Shown: positions 16,102 to 24,833 of the stretch, in pieces | How the letters are laid out: every line of letters begins with the position of its first letter | How positions within the stretch are numbered: the first letter of the stretch is position 1 | Assembly (NCBI RefSeq): GCF_946479965.1 | Contig: NZ_CAMLHX010000005.1 | Coordinates: forward strand, 57,500-121,499 | Length of the DNA stretch: 64,000 nucleotides | Origin: an uncultured Mucilaginibacter sp. | GTDB taxonomy: Bacteria; Bacteroidota; Bacteroidia; Sphingobacteriales; Sphingobacteriaceae | Direction of reading: 5' to 3' | The notes under the pieces: model-generated | Told to the model about the DNA's origin: nothing | The model's input: only the letters and a program-made list of their open reading frames with translations | Databases searched by the model: none | Translations under genes and position numbers: made by a program

Positions 16102-18474
16102 TTACTTTTTCAACAACCTCACCTCATAAATATTAGCCGTAGTTGAGCCTTCGGCAGCCACAAACTTAACGGTTAAGCCGCCGTTATTGGCCTTGCTTAA
16201 AATTTCGGCCGGGATAGCGTAATCTACAGTAAAAAAGTCGTTGCCGTTGTTGCCGTCTAAACTAACTTTACCTATTGTCTGGTCGTTAACCAATACATTA
16301 AATTGCCTGTTCCGCTCGTTGCCCAGGTAAGTAAGACGAATGATGGCGCCTTCTTTATTTTTATCAACCAGTTTATAGCTGAAATAGCCTTTGGCATTGC
16401 GCCAATGGCGGCCTCGGGTTACACCGGTTGCCGAATTATCGCTGTCTATAAAATGGTCTGATTCCGGTTGCTGCTCTCCACTGTTAATAACATCAACGGT
16501 AGCGGCGGCCAACTTAGCTGCAGCTTCTTCTTCGGCAGCTAATTTTTGTTTAATTACTTCAAAAGTTTGCGGCGTTTCTTTTTCAAAATAGATAACATAG
16601 CGGTTATCGTGCACTTTGTAGAACGGTATCAGTTTTAAAGACTGGAACTTTTCAGGATAAACCAAACCTTTCATGCTGTAAGTCAGGGGCTGATTAGCTA
16701 CTGGTTTGATAAAGCCGGCGTCGTTAGCAGTAGCGCTGCTCACAAACATCGGCATGTTTTGTAAAGGCAAAACTTTACCTGCGGCAACATGACCCATACG
16801 GCTGTCGTCAGCAAATAACAAAGGAATATCCTTATTGCCAATTTCGGCTGCCATTACAATTGGACCGTGAACTACTGCTTCGTAGTTAGATCCATCCGGC
16901 ATACGCTCGGTTTTGGTTTGCATTGGCAGGTCAACCGTTACTTTATCTCCTTTTTTCCAAACTCGTTTAATGGCTACGTATCCGTTTGCTTGTTTTTTAA
17001 CCGGGAACGCACGGCCATTTATAGTAACTTTTAAACCGTTATCTTTTATCCACGACGGATATCTAACCTGAACAGTAAACGCACCACTTTTAGCTTCTGT
17101 TATGGTGAATGAAGTTTTCTCAGTTTCCGGGAAGGTATTATTCTGCGTTAACACAACGCCCTTTGCTTTCCAGTTTACCGTAGAAGGGATGAACAAGTTT
17201 ACAAACAAGTTATTAGCATCATGTGCATAGATCATCTCGGCATATTTAGCATGATTCTCCATACCCGAGCCTACGCAGCACCACATGCTGGTTTCAGGCT
17301 GCGAATAAATACGGTAATGACCCGGGCGCATTGGTGTAAAGTACACAAAGCCGCCTTTTGTTGGATGTTGCGATGACAGGATATGATTGTACAAAGCCCG
17401 CTCGTAAAAGTCCATATAACCGGATGTTGCATCACTTAAAAACAGCGCCTCGGTCAACTTCAACATATTGTAAGTGTTGCATGTTTCGGGGCCCTGCACT
17501 TCGCTGATCATTTGCGAAAAATCATTTGCCGGGTTGAAAAGTTCGCGCCTGCTGTTACCGCCAATGGCAACAGTACGGTTGTTAACCACTGTTTTCCAAA
17601 AGAACTCGGCAGCGGCATTGTAAGAGGTATCGCCGCTAACATCAGCAATGCGTTTAAAGCCGATGATCTTAGGGATCTGAGTGTTAGCGTGCAAGTTATC
17701 CAGTTTATCCTCACCTTTTTCAAGCGGCTGTAAAATTGCTTGATGCGAGAAGCTGTATGCGGCTGTCAAATATTTTTTCTCGCCGGTCAATGCGTACAGG
17801 TCGGCCAGTTCCTCATTTGGACCGCCGTGCTCTGTGCCTAACATCCTTTGTATTTGTTCTGGTGATAGCGTATTCGTCAACTTTACAAACCAATCGCCAA
17901 ACTTGATAAACATGTTTTTAGCGGTCTCGTTGCCTGTTAATACGTAAGCATCGCGCAGGCCTGCAAACGTTTTGTGGATGTTATAAAATGGCACCCATTT
18001 TTTTCCCAATGCACCGGTATTTCCCTTAAATACTTCGGCCCAAAGTTCCTTACTACCGGGTACACCACCAACATAACCATCGCCGTTGGCATCCTGGCAT
18101 TTTTTTAGCTCTGCCACCATATAATTTAAACGCCTTAGCGCCTCCGGGTTCCCGTTTGATGCATACATGTACGACAGCGCGGTTAAGTAATGTCCGCCTA
18201 CGTGGCCATCAAGACCCGTGTTTTCCCAGTTCGTATAAGTAGGTGCTTTAGGTGTTAGGCCTGCTTCGCGTAAAAAAGGCGCAAGCAACCTATCGGGGTT
18301 CATCGCCAGCATGTATTTAAGATCAACGTTTTCCGCTGATTTAAAAGGACTCGGCAGCAAATGCACATCCTGAATGCGAAACAACTTAAGCCCCGGCGCT
18401 TGTGGCTTTGCGGGTATCTGCGCATTAACCCCAAGGCCACAGCTTATTAAAGCAATCGTTAAAAAAGCTCTCAT
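16102..18474 (-). CDS. GH127-family beta-L-arabinofuranosidase-like glycoside hydrolase
   Basis: 790 residues with a signal peptide (ending GVNAQ). Residues about 30-560 match the DUF1680/GH127 (alpha/alpha)6 barrel followed by beta domains. The zinc-cysteine site of this family is intact: Glu330 and Cys332 in GPETCNTYNML and the Cys399-Cys400 pair in SMWCCVGSGMEN, with Cys399 the expected nucleophile; Glu311 is the probable acid/base. The C-terminal 200 residues are an additional beta-sandwich-like part. It likely releases L-arabinose (or another pentose) from pectic arabinan or glycoproteins in the periplasm. Same orientation as the GH51 gene 176 bp upstream. Confidence 0.9.
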   Translation of the reverse strand: MRAFLTIALISCGLGVNAQIPAKPQAPGLKLFRIQDVHLLPSPFKSAENVDLKYMLAMNPDRLLAPFLREAGLTPKAPTYTNWENTGLDGHVGGHYLTALSYMYASNGNPEALRRLNYMVAELKKCQDANGDGYVGGVPGSKELWAEVFKGNTGALGKKWVPFYNIHKTFAGLRDAYVLTGNETAKNMFIKFGDWFVKLTNTLSPEQIQRMLGTEHGGPNEELADLYALTGEKKYLTAAYSFSHQAILQPLEKGEDKLDNLHANTQIPKIIGFKRIADVSGDTSYNAAAEFFWKTVVNNRTVAIGGNSRRELFNPANDFSQMISEVQGPETCNTYNMLKLTEALFLSDATSGYMDFYERALYNHILSSQHPTKGGFVYFTPMRPGHYRIYSQPETSMWCCVGSGMENHAKYAEMIYAHDANNLFVNLFIPSTVNWKAKGVVLTQNNTFPETEKTSFTITEAKSGAFTVQVRYPSWIKDNGLKVTINGRAFPVKKQANGYVAIKRVWKKGDKVTVDLPMQTKTERMPDGSNYEAVVHGPIVMAAEIGNKDIPLLFADDSRMGHVAAGKVLPLQNMPMFVSSATANDAGFIKPVANQPLTYSMKGLVYPEKFQSLKLIPFYKVHDNRYVIYFEKETPQTFEVIKQKLAAEEEAAAKLAAATVDVINSGEQQPESDHFIDSDNSATGVTRGRHWRNAKGYFSYKLVDKNKEGAIIRLTYLGNERNRQFNVLVNDQTIGKVSLDGNNGNDFFTVDYAIPAEILSKANNGGLTVKFVAAEGSTTANIYEVRLLKK

Positions 18475-18589
18475 AAAATATATTTTAAAAAGAAGGTAAT
18501 TAGTCAGGAAAATAAAAATTCAATATTACAATTATAACTGTTGTAAGAACAATTAATTTAAATTTTAAGTACGCAATCGTTATAGAAAA

Positions 18590-18620
18590 CGCCCCTGATA
18601 CTGATAACAGTACAGGGGCG
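18590..18620 (-). terminator. terminator hairpin between GH51 and GH127 genes
   Basis: CGCCCCTG and CAGGGGCG form an 8-bp GC-rich stem; on the minus strand GTTTTCT follows. It lies 31 bp beyond the GH51 stop, so GH127 may need its own promoter or rely on readthrough. Confidence 0.6.
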
Positions 18621-18650
18621 TAGAATTTTTTTATTGGATATTCGTGGTTT

Positions 18651-20804
18651 TTATTTAGCCGCTGCTGTCTTTATTTTAATAATACTCACAGAATACGGAC
18701 TAAAGGTATGCGAGAACGATTTGCCTACACCCGTTAAGTTGGTTGTTACAGGCACTATATGTTTTGGATCTGTTATTGAATTTGTTGACTCCGGCTTGTC
18801 GCCTTTTAACTCGATCAAAGTACCGGTAGATGCAACTGCACCCACACCTTTCAGATCAAGTGTAACATTCTCTGCATGATCAGCAACGTTCACCACTTTA
18901 AGGTAAACAGTACCTGTTTTGCTGTCTTTTGTAGCCACATAATATAATGAAGGGCGCTCAGGCTTTTGCTGTCTTCCACGGCGTTGTTGTGGTAGCAGGT
19001 TCTTGTTAAGTGCTGCTGTATCAATATGCAACATCGGCAGGTTCTGTACGCTTACCGGTACTATCTTATTTCCGATATTATTGTTGAACATGGATTGAAC
19101 ATAGTAGGATGGCGAGCCATAGCTTGTAAGCGCGTTATGACCAATAAGATCTGATGCCCACTGCATACCAGACGGTTCGCCCGTAGCTTCGTTACGTGGG
19201 TTAACGTTAACAAACAATGGCGCAAAGCACGACATTAGTACAACATCACTGTTGCGCTCCATACCGGTCATAAACGCGGCATCACCTAAAGCAGATATCA
19301 GGTTAGTGGTTGGCGATCCCTCGCGCGTGGCCCACTCACCTACAAATATCTTTGGCCCTTTTGTACGATCGTAGTTATCATATTTAAAGGCATCTTCCTG
19401 CATCTGCCAGGAGTTTTGGTAGTAATGCTCATCCTCCATATCAATCGGCGGGCCGCTCGTTACTTTTTGGGTAGGATACACTTTACTTGCTATGGTTGAT
19501 ATCACTTTTAACTGCGGATATTTTTTATTGATAGCTGCTCTAAACTGATTAAACCTGCCATCGTATGATCCTGAGCGGTCAAACCAATCCTCGTTACCAA
19601 CTTCCACATAGTGAAGTTTAAACGGTGCAGGGTGACCATCCTTTGCACGTTGTGCACCCCATTTGGTGGTTTTGGCATCGCCAATAATGTATTCTATTTC
19701 TTCTAAAGCTTCCTCTACATAAGGCACTAACAAAGGCCCTGCATCCACATGATCGCCATTTAGCGAATAGCCTGCATAAACACCTAACAGAGGTTCCATG
19801 TGCGCATCCTCGCACCAGCCTAAAAATTCATATAAACCTAAACCATCTGTAGCGCGGTAACCCCAGCTGCCCGGGTGACCCGGCCTTTGCTCCAACGGAC
19901 CCAATGTTGTTTTCCACGGAAAACGGTCGGCAAGGTATGGCCCTTCCAGATAGTTACCACCCGGGAAACGTAAAAACGCTGGTTTCATATCCACCAGCAA
20001 TTGCATCAGGTCAGTCCTGCTGCCATTCGGCCTGTTACCATAAGTAGGCGGGAACAACGATACCAGGTTAAAATAATATAAGCCGGTACGGTTGGTTGAT
20101 ATCACAAAATGAGCATCCTTAGTTGGCGTTATACCTGCCTGGGTGGTCAGCTTAATGGCATATTTTTTCCAGTAGGGCGTTTTCTCCATGTTGATCGTTC
20201 CCGAAGCATACACGGTTTTACCGTCGTTGCTTTCCAGGCTTACTGTAATTGGGCCGGCGGTGTTGTTTTCAATAACCGGTATAGGTACAGCATTGGCTTG
20301 CGGAGGGCGATTACCACCGCGCGCCGGTGGTGGTGCCTGACCCGCTCCTTTTATATAAAAAGAAGCGCTATAAGTGGTACTTGGTTTAACCGGTATTCCC
20401 CAGTAGCCCGAGTTGGCAATACCCGCACGTGTGCCGGGTTGTTCAACAGTTAATCTTAAGCAAGTTGTTAGGGCGTCATTTATAGCATGGCCGCGCTCAT
20501 TATTAGGTACATTTTGTGGGTTAGCGCCAATTAACTGGATGGCAGCTTTTGCATCGCCCTCGGTTACCATGCTCCAACCATCCGGCTTTGCGGGGTTATT
20601 TTTGAATATCCTGTTGCGTATCAGTTCGGCATATAGGCCCCCATCGTACGCGTAATTGATCTCTTCGGTCATCAATCCGTATAGCATCGGACTAACCGTT
20701 GCGCCGGGTTTTGTAAGATCGAGCGTTAATTTTGTGTTTTGCGCATTGGCGGTACCGCAAAAGCAAGCAAGCGCCAGCGCGGCAGAAAAAAAGTGAAGTT
20801 TCAT
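18651..20804 (-). CDS. GH51 alpha-L-arabinofuranosidase
   Basis: 717 residues with a signal peptide (ending TANAQ). An N-terminal carbohydrate-binding-like beta domain (about 25-270, interrupted by a Pro/Gly-rich stretch near 165) is followed by the GH51 barrel. The acid/base is Glu405 in EVGNEDW and the nucleophile is Glu490 in FVGEWATREG, and FLRFPGGNYLEG is the typical entrance strand. A C-terminal beta-sandwich (about 600-717) completes the fold. It removes L-arabinofuranosyl groups from arabinan, arabinoxylan or arabinogalactan. An inverted repeat lies just before its start at 20817-20839. Divergent from the rhamnose mutarotase gene. Confidence 0.92.
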   Translation of the reverse strand: MKLHFFSAALALACFCGTANAQNTKLTLDLTKPGATVSPMLYGLMTEEINYAYDGGLYAELIRNRIFKNNPAKPDGWSMVTEGDAKAAIQLIGANPQNVPNNERGHAINDALTTCLRLTVEQPGTRAGIANSGYWGIPVKPSTTYSASFYIKGAGQAPPPARGGNRPPQANAVPIPVIENNTAGPITVSLESNDGKTVYASGTINMEKTPYWKKYAIKLTTQAGITPTKDAHFVISTNRTGLYYFNLVSLFPPTYGNRPNGSRTDLMQLLVDMKPAFLRFPGGNYLEGPYLADRFPWKTTLGPLEQRPGHPGSWGYRATDGLGLYEFLGWCEDAHMEPLLGVYAGYSLNGDHVDAGPLLVPYVEEALEEIEYIIGDAKTTKWGAQRAKDGHPAPFKLHYVEVGNEDWFDRSGSYDGRFNQFRAAINKKYPQLKVISTIASKVYPTQKVTSGPPIDMEDEHYYQNSWQMQEDAFKYDNYDRTKGPKIFVGEWATREGSPTTNLISALGDAAFMTGMERNSDVVLMSCFAPLFVNVNPRNEATGEPSGMQWASDLIGHNALTSYGSPSYYVQSMFNNNIGNKIVPVSVQNLPMLHIDTAALNKNLLPQQRRGRQQKPERPSLYYVATKDSKTGTVYLKVVNVADHAENVTLDLKGVGAVASTGTLIELKGDKPESTNSITDPKHIVPVTTNLTGVGKSFSHTFSPYSVSIIKIKTAAAK

Positions 20805-20816
20805 AGTGGGATTTTT

Positions 20817-20839
20817 TTAAATGTACTTTTTACATTTAA
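20817..20839. promoter_or_regulatory. perfect inverted repeat just upstream of the GH51 start
   Basis: TTAAATGTA and TACATTTAA pair exactly around 5 bp, 12 bp before the GH51 start codon. It could be an operator or a 5'-UTR hairpin controlling translation; AT-richness makes chance more likely than for GC-rich palindromes. Confidence 0.4.
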
Positions 20840-20994
20840 TTTTCTCGAAATTATATAGGATATTCGACACTTCAAAACCTATGGTAGTATTAATTTAGTG
20901 ACGGAGCTTTTTATTTAAATGTTGTTTATTATTTAGCATCCGATAAATTATCAAACTGCACAAACAGAATTAATTTATCTACATATACAAAATT

Positions 20995-21330
20995 ATGGAA
21001 CGATTTTGCTTTGCCCTTGATCTGGTAGACGACGAGGAATTAATTGCTGAATATGAACGCTGGCATAAGGCCGAAAATGCCTGGCCCGAGGTAAGGAAAA
21101 GCATTTTAGACGCGCATATAACGGCGATGGAAATATATCGTATCGGCAATCGTTTGTTTATGATAATGGAAGTAACCGATGAATACTCGGCAGAACAAAA
21201 AGCAAAGATGGATGCGACGAATCCAAAGGTGCAGGAATGGGAGCAGCTGATGTGGAAATTTCAACAAGCTTTGCCATGGGCTAAACCCGGCGAAAAGTGG
21301 TTGCCGATGCAACAAATATTCCAACTATAA
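20995..21330 (+). CDS. rhaM: L-rhamnose mutarotase
   Basis: 111 residues, full length for the RhaM/DUF718 family. The block EYERWHKAENAWPEV contains the conserved His and the WPE signature, and the C-terminus PWAKPGEKWLPMQQIF is characteristic. The enzyme interconverts alpha and beta anomers of L-rhamnose (some relatives act on L-fucose) ahead of its catabolism. There is no signal peptide, so it is cytoplasmic. Its presence supports rhamnose-containing polymers, such as rhamnogalacturonan, as substrates of this locus. It is co-directional with the GH43 gene 100 bp downstream. Confidence 0.9.
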   Translation: MERFCFALDLVDDEELIAEYERWHKAENAWPEVRKSILDAHITAMEIYRIGNRLFMIMEVTDEYSAEQKAKMDATNPKVQEWEQLMWKFQQALPWAKPGEKWLPMQQIFQL

Positions 21331-21430
21331 GTTAATAATGCTGAACCAATAGAGAATAGAACTTACTGATTTTTAAGCGGGTTTAACCATCTTTGGCTTG
21401 CCTGAAACCATACAAAAATAATAAACCGAT

Positions 21431-23017
21431 ATGAACACCTTTTTTAAGTGCCTTACCTTAGGCGTGGTAATGGCTTTTGTGGGCTCACAAACATCAGTTG
21501 CCCAAAACGCCCCTGAACCCTTGCCGGTAGTGTATGCTGATGTACCCGATCTGGCTATGATACGCGTTGGCGATACCTACTACATGAGCAGCACCACCAT
21601 GCACATGAACCCCGGGTTGCCTATAATGAAATCAAAAGATTTGGTGAACTGGCAATTGGTTGGCTATGCTTATGAGACACTAGGCGAGAATGATGACCTT
21701 AACCTGATTGGTAAGAAAAACGCCTATGGTAAAGGATCATGGGCAAGCAGTTTACGCTTTCATAATGGAACGTTTTATGTAACAACTTTTTCGAGCACTA
21801 CGGGTAAAACCTATATTTTCACTACTAAAAATATTGAAAAAGGTCCCTGGGTAGAGCACTCGTTCAGGCCATCATTGCATGACCATTCTTTGTTTTTTGA
21901 TGATGACGGAAAGATCTACATGGCATATAACGCCGGTAAAATAACATTGGTAGAGTTGAAAGATGATCTTTCGGGTATAAAACCTGAAACTCAGCAAATA
22001 GTTATACAAAATGCAAGTCTTCCGGCCGGAACAAATATTAATCTGCAGGCAGAGGGTTCGCAGCTTTTAAAGCACGATGGCAAATACTACCTGTTTAATA
22101 TTACCTGGCCGCGTGGCGGTATGCGTACTGTGGTAATGCATCGTGCGGACAAACTAACCGGCCCTTGGGAGGGTAAATTGGGCTTTCAGGATCTGGGTGT
22201 TGCCCAGGGCAGCCTGATAGATAATGCTAAGGGAGAATGGTTTGCTTACCTGTTCCGCGATTATGGATCGGTTGGCCGTGCGCCGTATATACTTCCTGTA
22301 AAATGGGAAAACGGCTGGCCTGTTATTGGCGATAACGGCAAATTCCCGGCAAAACTGAATTTGCCGGCAAGCAAAGGCTTAATACCGGGTTTGGTTAACA
22401 GCGATGAGTTTACCCGTAAAAAAGGTGAGCCAGCACTGCCACTTGTCTGGCAATGGAACCACAATCCGGTTAATGATCTTTGGTCGGTTACAAAACGCCC
22501 GGGATATTTAAGATTAACCACGGGCCGTGTAGACAGTAATGGCGTACTGCAGGCGCGCAATACGCTGACACAACGCACGTTTGGACCAACATCATCAGGT
22601 ATAACCTCAGTTGATGTATCCAACATGAAGGATGGCGATTATGCCGGATTATTATTACTGCAAAAAAAATACGAATGGGTGGGCGTAAAAGCAACCGCTG
22701 CCGGTAAATCTATTGTAGTTGGCGATGGACAAGGCGCAAAAGAAGTTGAAGCGGCTAATATTCCTATCTCTCAAAAAGTGGTATACTTTAAAGCTGATTG
22801 CGATTTCACCAATAAAACCGATAAAGCCTGGTTATATTACAGTCTGGACGGCAAAGCATGGACTCCGATTGGCAATGAGCTAAAAATGTCGTACACGTTG
22901 CCGCATTTTATGGGCTATCGCTTTGGCTTGTTTAATTATGCTACCAAAACAACCGGCGGCTATGTTGATTTCGACTACTTTAGAATTAGTGATAAAATAA
23001 CGGCAAAAAATAATTAA
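21431..23017 (+). CDS. GH43 family glycoside hydrolase (beta-xylosidase/arabinofuranosidase type)
   Basis: 528 residues with a signal peptide (ending TSVAQ). The five-bladed GH43 propeller spans about 30-320: general base Asp near residue 40 (VYADVPDLAMIRVGDTYYM), the middle transition-state Asp in the HDHSLFFDDDGKIYMAY region, and the acid Glu in LQAEGSQLLKHDGKYYLF. Residues about 330-520 form the C-terminal concanavalin-like domain seen in two-domain GH43 enzymes. It probably removes arabinose or xylose from pectic arabinan or hemicellulose. Subfamily 12 is suggested by the N-terminal pattern but not certain. A strong terminator follows. Confidence 0.88.
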   Translation: MNTFFKCLTLGVVMAFVGSQTSVAQNAPEPLPVVYADVPDLAMIRVGDTYYMSSTTMHMNPGLPIMKSKDLVNWQLVGYAYETLGENDDLNLIGKKNAYGKGSWASSLRFHNGTFYVTTFSSTTGKTYIFTTKNIEKGPWVEHSFRPSLHDHSLFFDDDGKIYMAYNAGKITLVELKDDLSGIKPETQQIVIQNASLPAGTNINLQAEGSQLLKHDGKYYLFNITWPRGGMRTVVMHRADKLTGPWEGKLGFQDLGVAQGSLIDNAKGEWFAYLFRDYGSVGRAPYILPVKWENGWPVIGDNGKFPAKLNLPASKGLIPGLVNSDEFTRKKGEPALPLVWQWNHNPVNDLWSVTKRPGYLRLTTGRVDSNGVLQARNTLTQRTFGPTSSGITSVDVSNMKDGDYAGLLLLQKKYEWVGVKATAAGKSIVVGDGQGAKEVEAANIPISQKVVYFKADCDFTNKTDKAWLYYSLDGKAWTPIGNELKMSYTLPHFMGYRFGLFNYATKTTGGYVDFDYFRISDKITAKNN

Positions 23018-23049
23018 GAGGAACCCTCTTTTATTAAATCAATAATAAT

Positions 23050-23088
23050 GAGCCACAGGCGCACTAACAGATAGTGCGTCTGTGGCTC
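23050..23088 (+). terminator. terminator after the GH43 gene
   Basis: GAGCCACAGGCGCACT and AGTGCGTCTGTGGCTC form a 16-bp stem (one G-T pair) with a 7-nt loop, followed by GTTTCGTT. Confidence 0.7.
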
Positions 23089-23114
23089 GTTTCGTTAAGC
23101 CCGTGTTTCCACTT

Positions 23115-23122
23115 TATTTTTG
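23115..23122 (+). promoter_or_regulatory. -7 promoter element for the lipoprotein gene
   Basis: TATTTTTG matches the TAnnTTTG box and lies about 58 bp before the ATG at 23180. No clear TTG was seen at the -33 position. Confidence 0.35.
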
Positions 23123-23179
23123 AAGCGTGTAGCGTTCCTCCTGTTTGATCCGTATTACGTAGTATAAGTTTATTAAAAC

Positions 23180-23743
23180 ATGAAAAACCTTATACTAACC
23201 CTGTCTGCGCTTATAATGCTATGCGGATGTAAACAGGACGATATCAACAAATCGGGTTCCATTCTGCTTTTAAAGGTAGATTACCAAACACTTAAGTTTG
23301 AAGGAGGAATAGAACAAAAAGTAAACGCAACCCTGCCCGACGCCGATACCATCCCGCTGAAAGTGGACTACCAGGCTCCCGGCGATTTTGGCGGGATAGC
23401 ACTTTACCACAAACCCGGCAATGAATTGCTGTTTAAAGGTACTATCATCTGGCTGGGCACAGGAGCAATGAGTCATCCTGCAGCCTTAAATCCATCCGGC
23501 AGCTATCAAACGCTGAACGGAGAGCTTCCTTATCCGGGTAATTCTGCCTTTAAGCCTGTTATGGGTCAATCCGGTGGTGGTACAGCGCCAAATTTTGAAA
23601 CTATATGGAGTGCTGTGTCAAAGCTGCACATTGTAGCAGAATACCGAAAAGCAAACAAGAAAATCAGTGTAATGCTATATGCGCCCAGTGTAGGTATAGG
23701 CGATCCGGCCGACTGGGATTGGATTTTGTTGATGAGTAAATGA
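23180..23743 (+). CDS. small lipoprotein, unknown function
   Basis: 187 residues. The N-terminus MKNLILTLSALIMLCGC ends in a lipobox with the lipidated Cys at residue 17. The remainder is beta-rich, and no family is recognised. Two similar phrases, LLLKVDYQTLKFEGGI and PLKVDYQAPGDFGGI, suggest an internal duplication of about 38 residues in the first third. It stands alone between terminators. Outer- or inner-membrane attachment is expected. Confidence 0.7.
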   Translation: MKNLILTLSALIMLCGCKQDDINKSGSILLLKVDYQTLKFEGGIEQKVNATLPDADTIPLKVDYQAPGDFGGIALYHKPGNELLFKGTIIWLGTGAMSHPAALNPSGSYQTLNGELPYPGNSAFKPVMGQSGGGTAPNFETIWSAVSKLHIVAEYRKANKKISVMLYAPSVGIGDPADWDWILLMSK

Positions 23744-23778
23744 TGCGTAATGCAAAATGGTTTGGGCATCTGCTAAAT

Positions 23779-23813
23779 AAAAGAGGTTGCTACGCAGCGT
23801 AACAACCTCTTTT
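23779..23813. terminator. bidirectional terminator between convergent genes
   Basis: AAAAGAGGTTGCTACGC and GCGTAACAACCTCTTTT pair over 17 positions with one mismatch; A and T tracts at the ends serve both strands. Confidence 0.75.
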
Positions 23814-23829
23814 AAACGTATATCTAAAA

Positions 23830-24321
23830 TTAAGCCTCCAGCAATTCGTCCAGATTGCCAAGCGCCATAGTGAAGCCGCCCTCAAAGCCCATTTGAAGTA
23901 TTGTTTGTAATGCGGTTTCGCTTTCAAAGCTCAGTTTCACATCTGCTTTTGAACCTGTAGCGGTACTGCTGAAAGCTGTTTTCCAGTACATTGTTGGCAT
24001 GCCATCGGTAATATTGCCATTCTCATCGCAAAAATTGCTCGTTGCGCTAAAGCTTTTACCGGGATCAATAGCCGTAAAGCCAACCCGGCAATAGTGGCGC
24101 TCACCTTCAGGACCGAGCATATAATACAGCCATATGCCGCCCGGTTTAAAGTCCATACGCTGGGTAACGGCTTTCCATGGGCGCGGTGCCCACCATTGGT
24201 CAAGCAGTTCGGCTTGTGTCCAGGCGGCCCAAACACGCTCAACTGTGCCTTTAAATTCTCTTACTACATGTAATGTTTTGTTGGGTAGGTCTTTCTCTAC
24301 CACGGTTTCATAATTTGCCAT
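23830..24321 (-). CDS. SRPBCC/AHSA1-domain protein
   Basis: 163 residues of the activator-of-Hsp90-ATPase-like (START fold) family: VVREFKGTVERVWAAWTQAELLDQWW at the start, PGGIWLYYMLGPEGE in the middle and LQMGFEGGFTMALGNLDELL at the end. In bacteria these small ligand-binding-fold proteins nearly always follow an ArsR-type regulator gene, as here (18 bp downstream of it). The ligand and role are unknown; stress or metabolite binding is usually suggested. Confidence 0.85.
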   Translation of the reverse strand: MANYETVVEKDLPNKTLHVVREFKGTVERVWAAWTQAELLDQWWAPRPWKAVTQRMDFKPGGIWLYYMLGPEGERHYCRVGFTAIDPGKSFSATSNFCDENGNITDGMPTMYWKTAFSSTATGSKADVKLSFESETALQTILQMGFEGGFTMALGNLDELLEA

Positions 24322-24339
24322 AGCTATTTTTTTTGTAGG

Positions 24340-24642
24340 TTATCCTAATAAATTATCTAACTGATCAAAGCGGTCTTCCCATTGTTTCTTAAACTGTTCC
24401 AACCATAAGTCTATCTCTTTCATTTTTTTTGCGTTAAAGTGATAATAAATTTCGCGCCCGTTTTGTTGCTGCTTAACAACCTCGCACTCGGTTAATATTT
24501 TAATATGTTTTGATACCGCCTGCCTGCTGCTGTTAAAATGCTCGGCAAGGGCATTAGGCGTCATGGCCTGTAGTGCCAGCAGGGCCAGTATTGCCCTGCG
24601 GGTAGGATCGGCTATTGCCTGGAAAATATCTCGTCTTATCAT
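24340..24642 (-). CDS. ArsR-family transcriptional repressor
   Basis: 100 residues from ATG 24642, chosen because it gives [19 protein letters not shown], the standard family start; the longer reading would run through the promoter. The winged helix contains [20 protein letters not shown] as recognition region. No metal-binding cysteine pair is visible, so it belongs to the non-metal (SRPBCC-linked) branch. It forms an operon with the SRPBCC gene. A perfect inverted repeat covers its -7 box, which strongly implies autoregulation. Confidence 0.85.
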   Translation of the reverse strand: MIRRDIFQAIADPTRRAILALLALQAMTPNALAEHFNSSRQAVSKHIKILTECEVVKQQQNGREIYYHFNAKKMKEIDLWLEQFKKQWEDRFDQLDNLLG

Positions 24643-24643
24643 A

Positions 24644-24667
24644 ATTTGCAACCGTTTGATTGCAAAT
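24644..24667. promoter_or_regulatory. ArsR-type operator overlapping the -7 box
   Basis: ATTTGCAA and TTGCAAAT pair exactly around an 8-bp spacer. The site ends 1 bp before the start codon and overlaps the promoter's TATATTTG. Confidence 0.65.
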
Positions 24668-24693
24668 ATACATGCAGCCATTCGGTTGCGCAA
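24663..24693 (-). promoter_or_regulatory. promoter of the arsR-SRPBCC operon
   Basis: The minus strand reads TTG (24693-24691), 20 bp, then TATATTTG (24670-24663), matching the Bacteroidota consensus. Predicted transcription start is near 24656, giving a leader of only about 13 nt. Confidence 0.65.
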
Positions 24694-24833
24694 GTTTTTG
24701 TGGAAATTTATTTTAGTTATTTGTCTGCAACAATAATTAGCTTTGAGAGAACCACGAAATAAACGTAAATATTTACTAAAAAAATTAGCATTTATTAAAT
24801 TAATTATTATTTTTGCTGAAGATATAATTTAAG

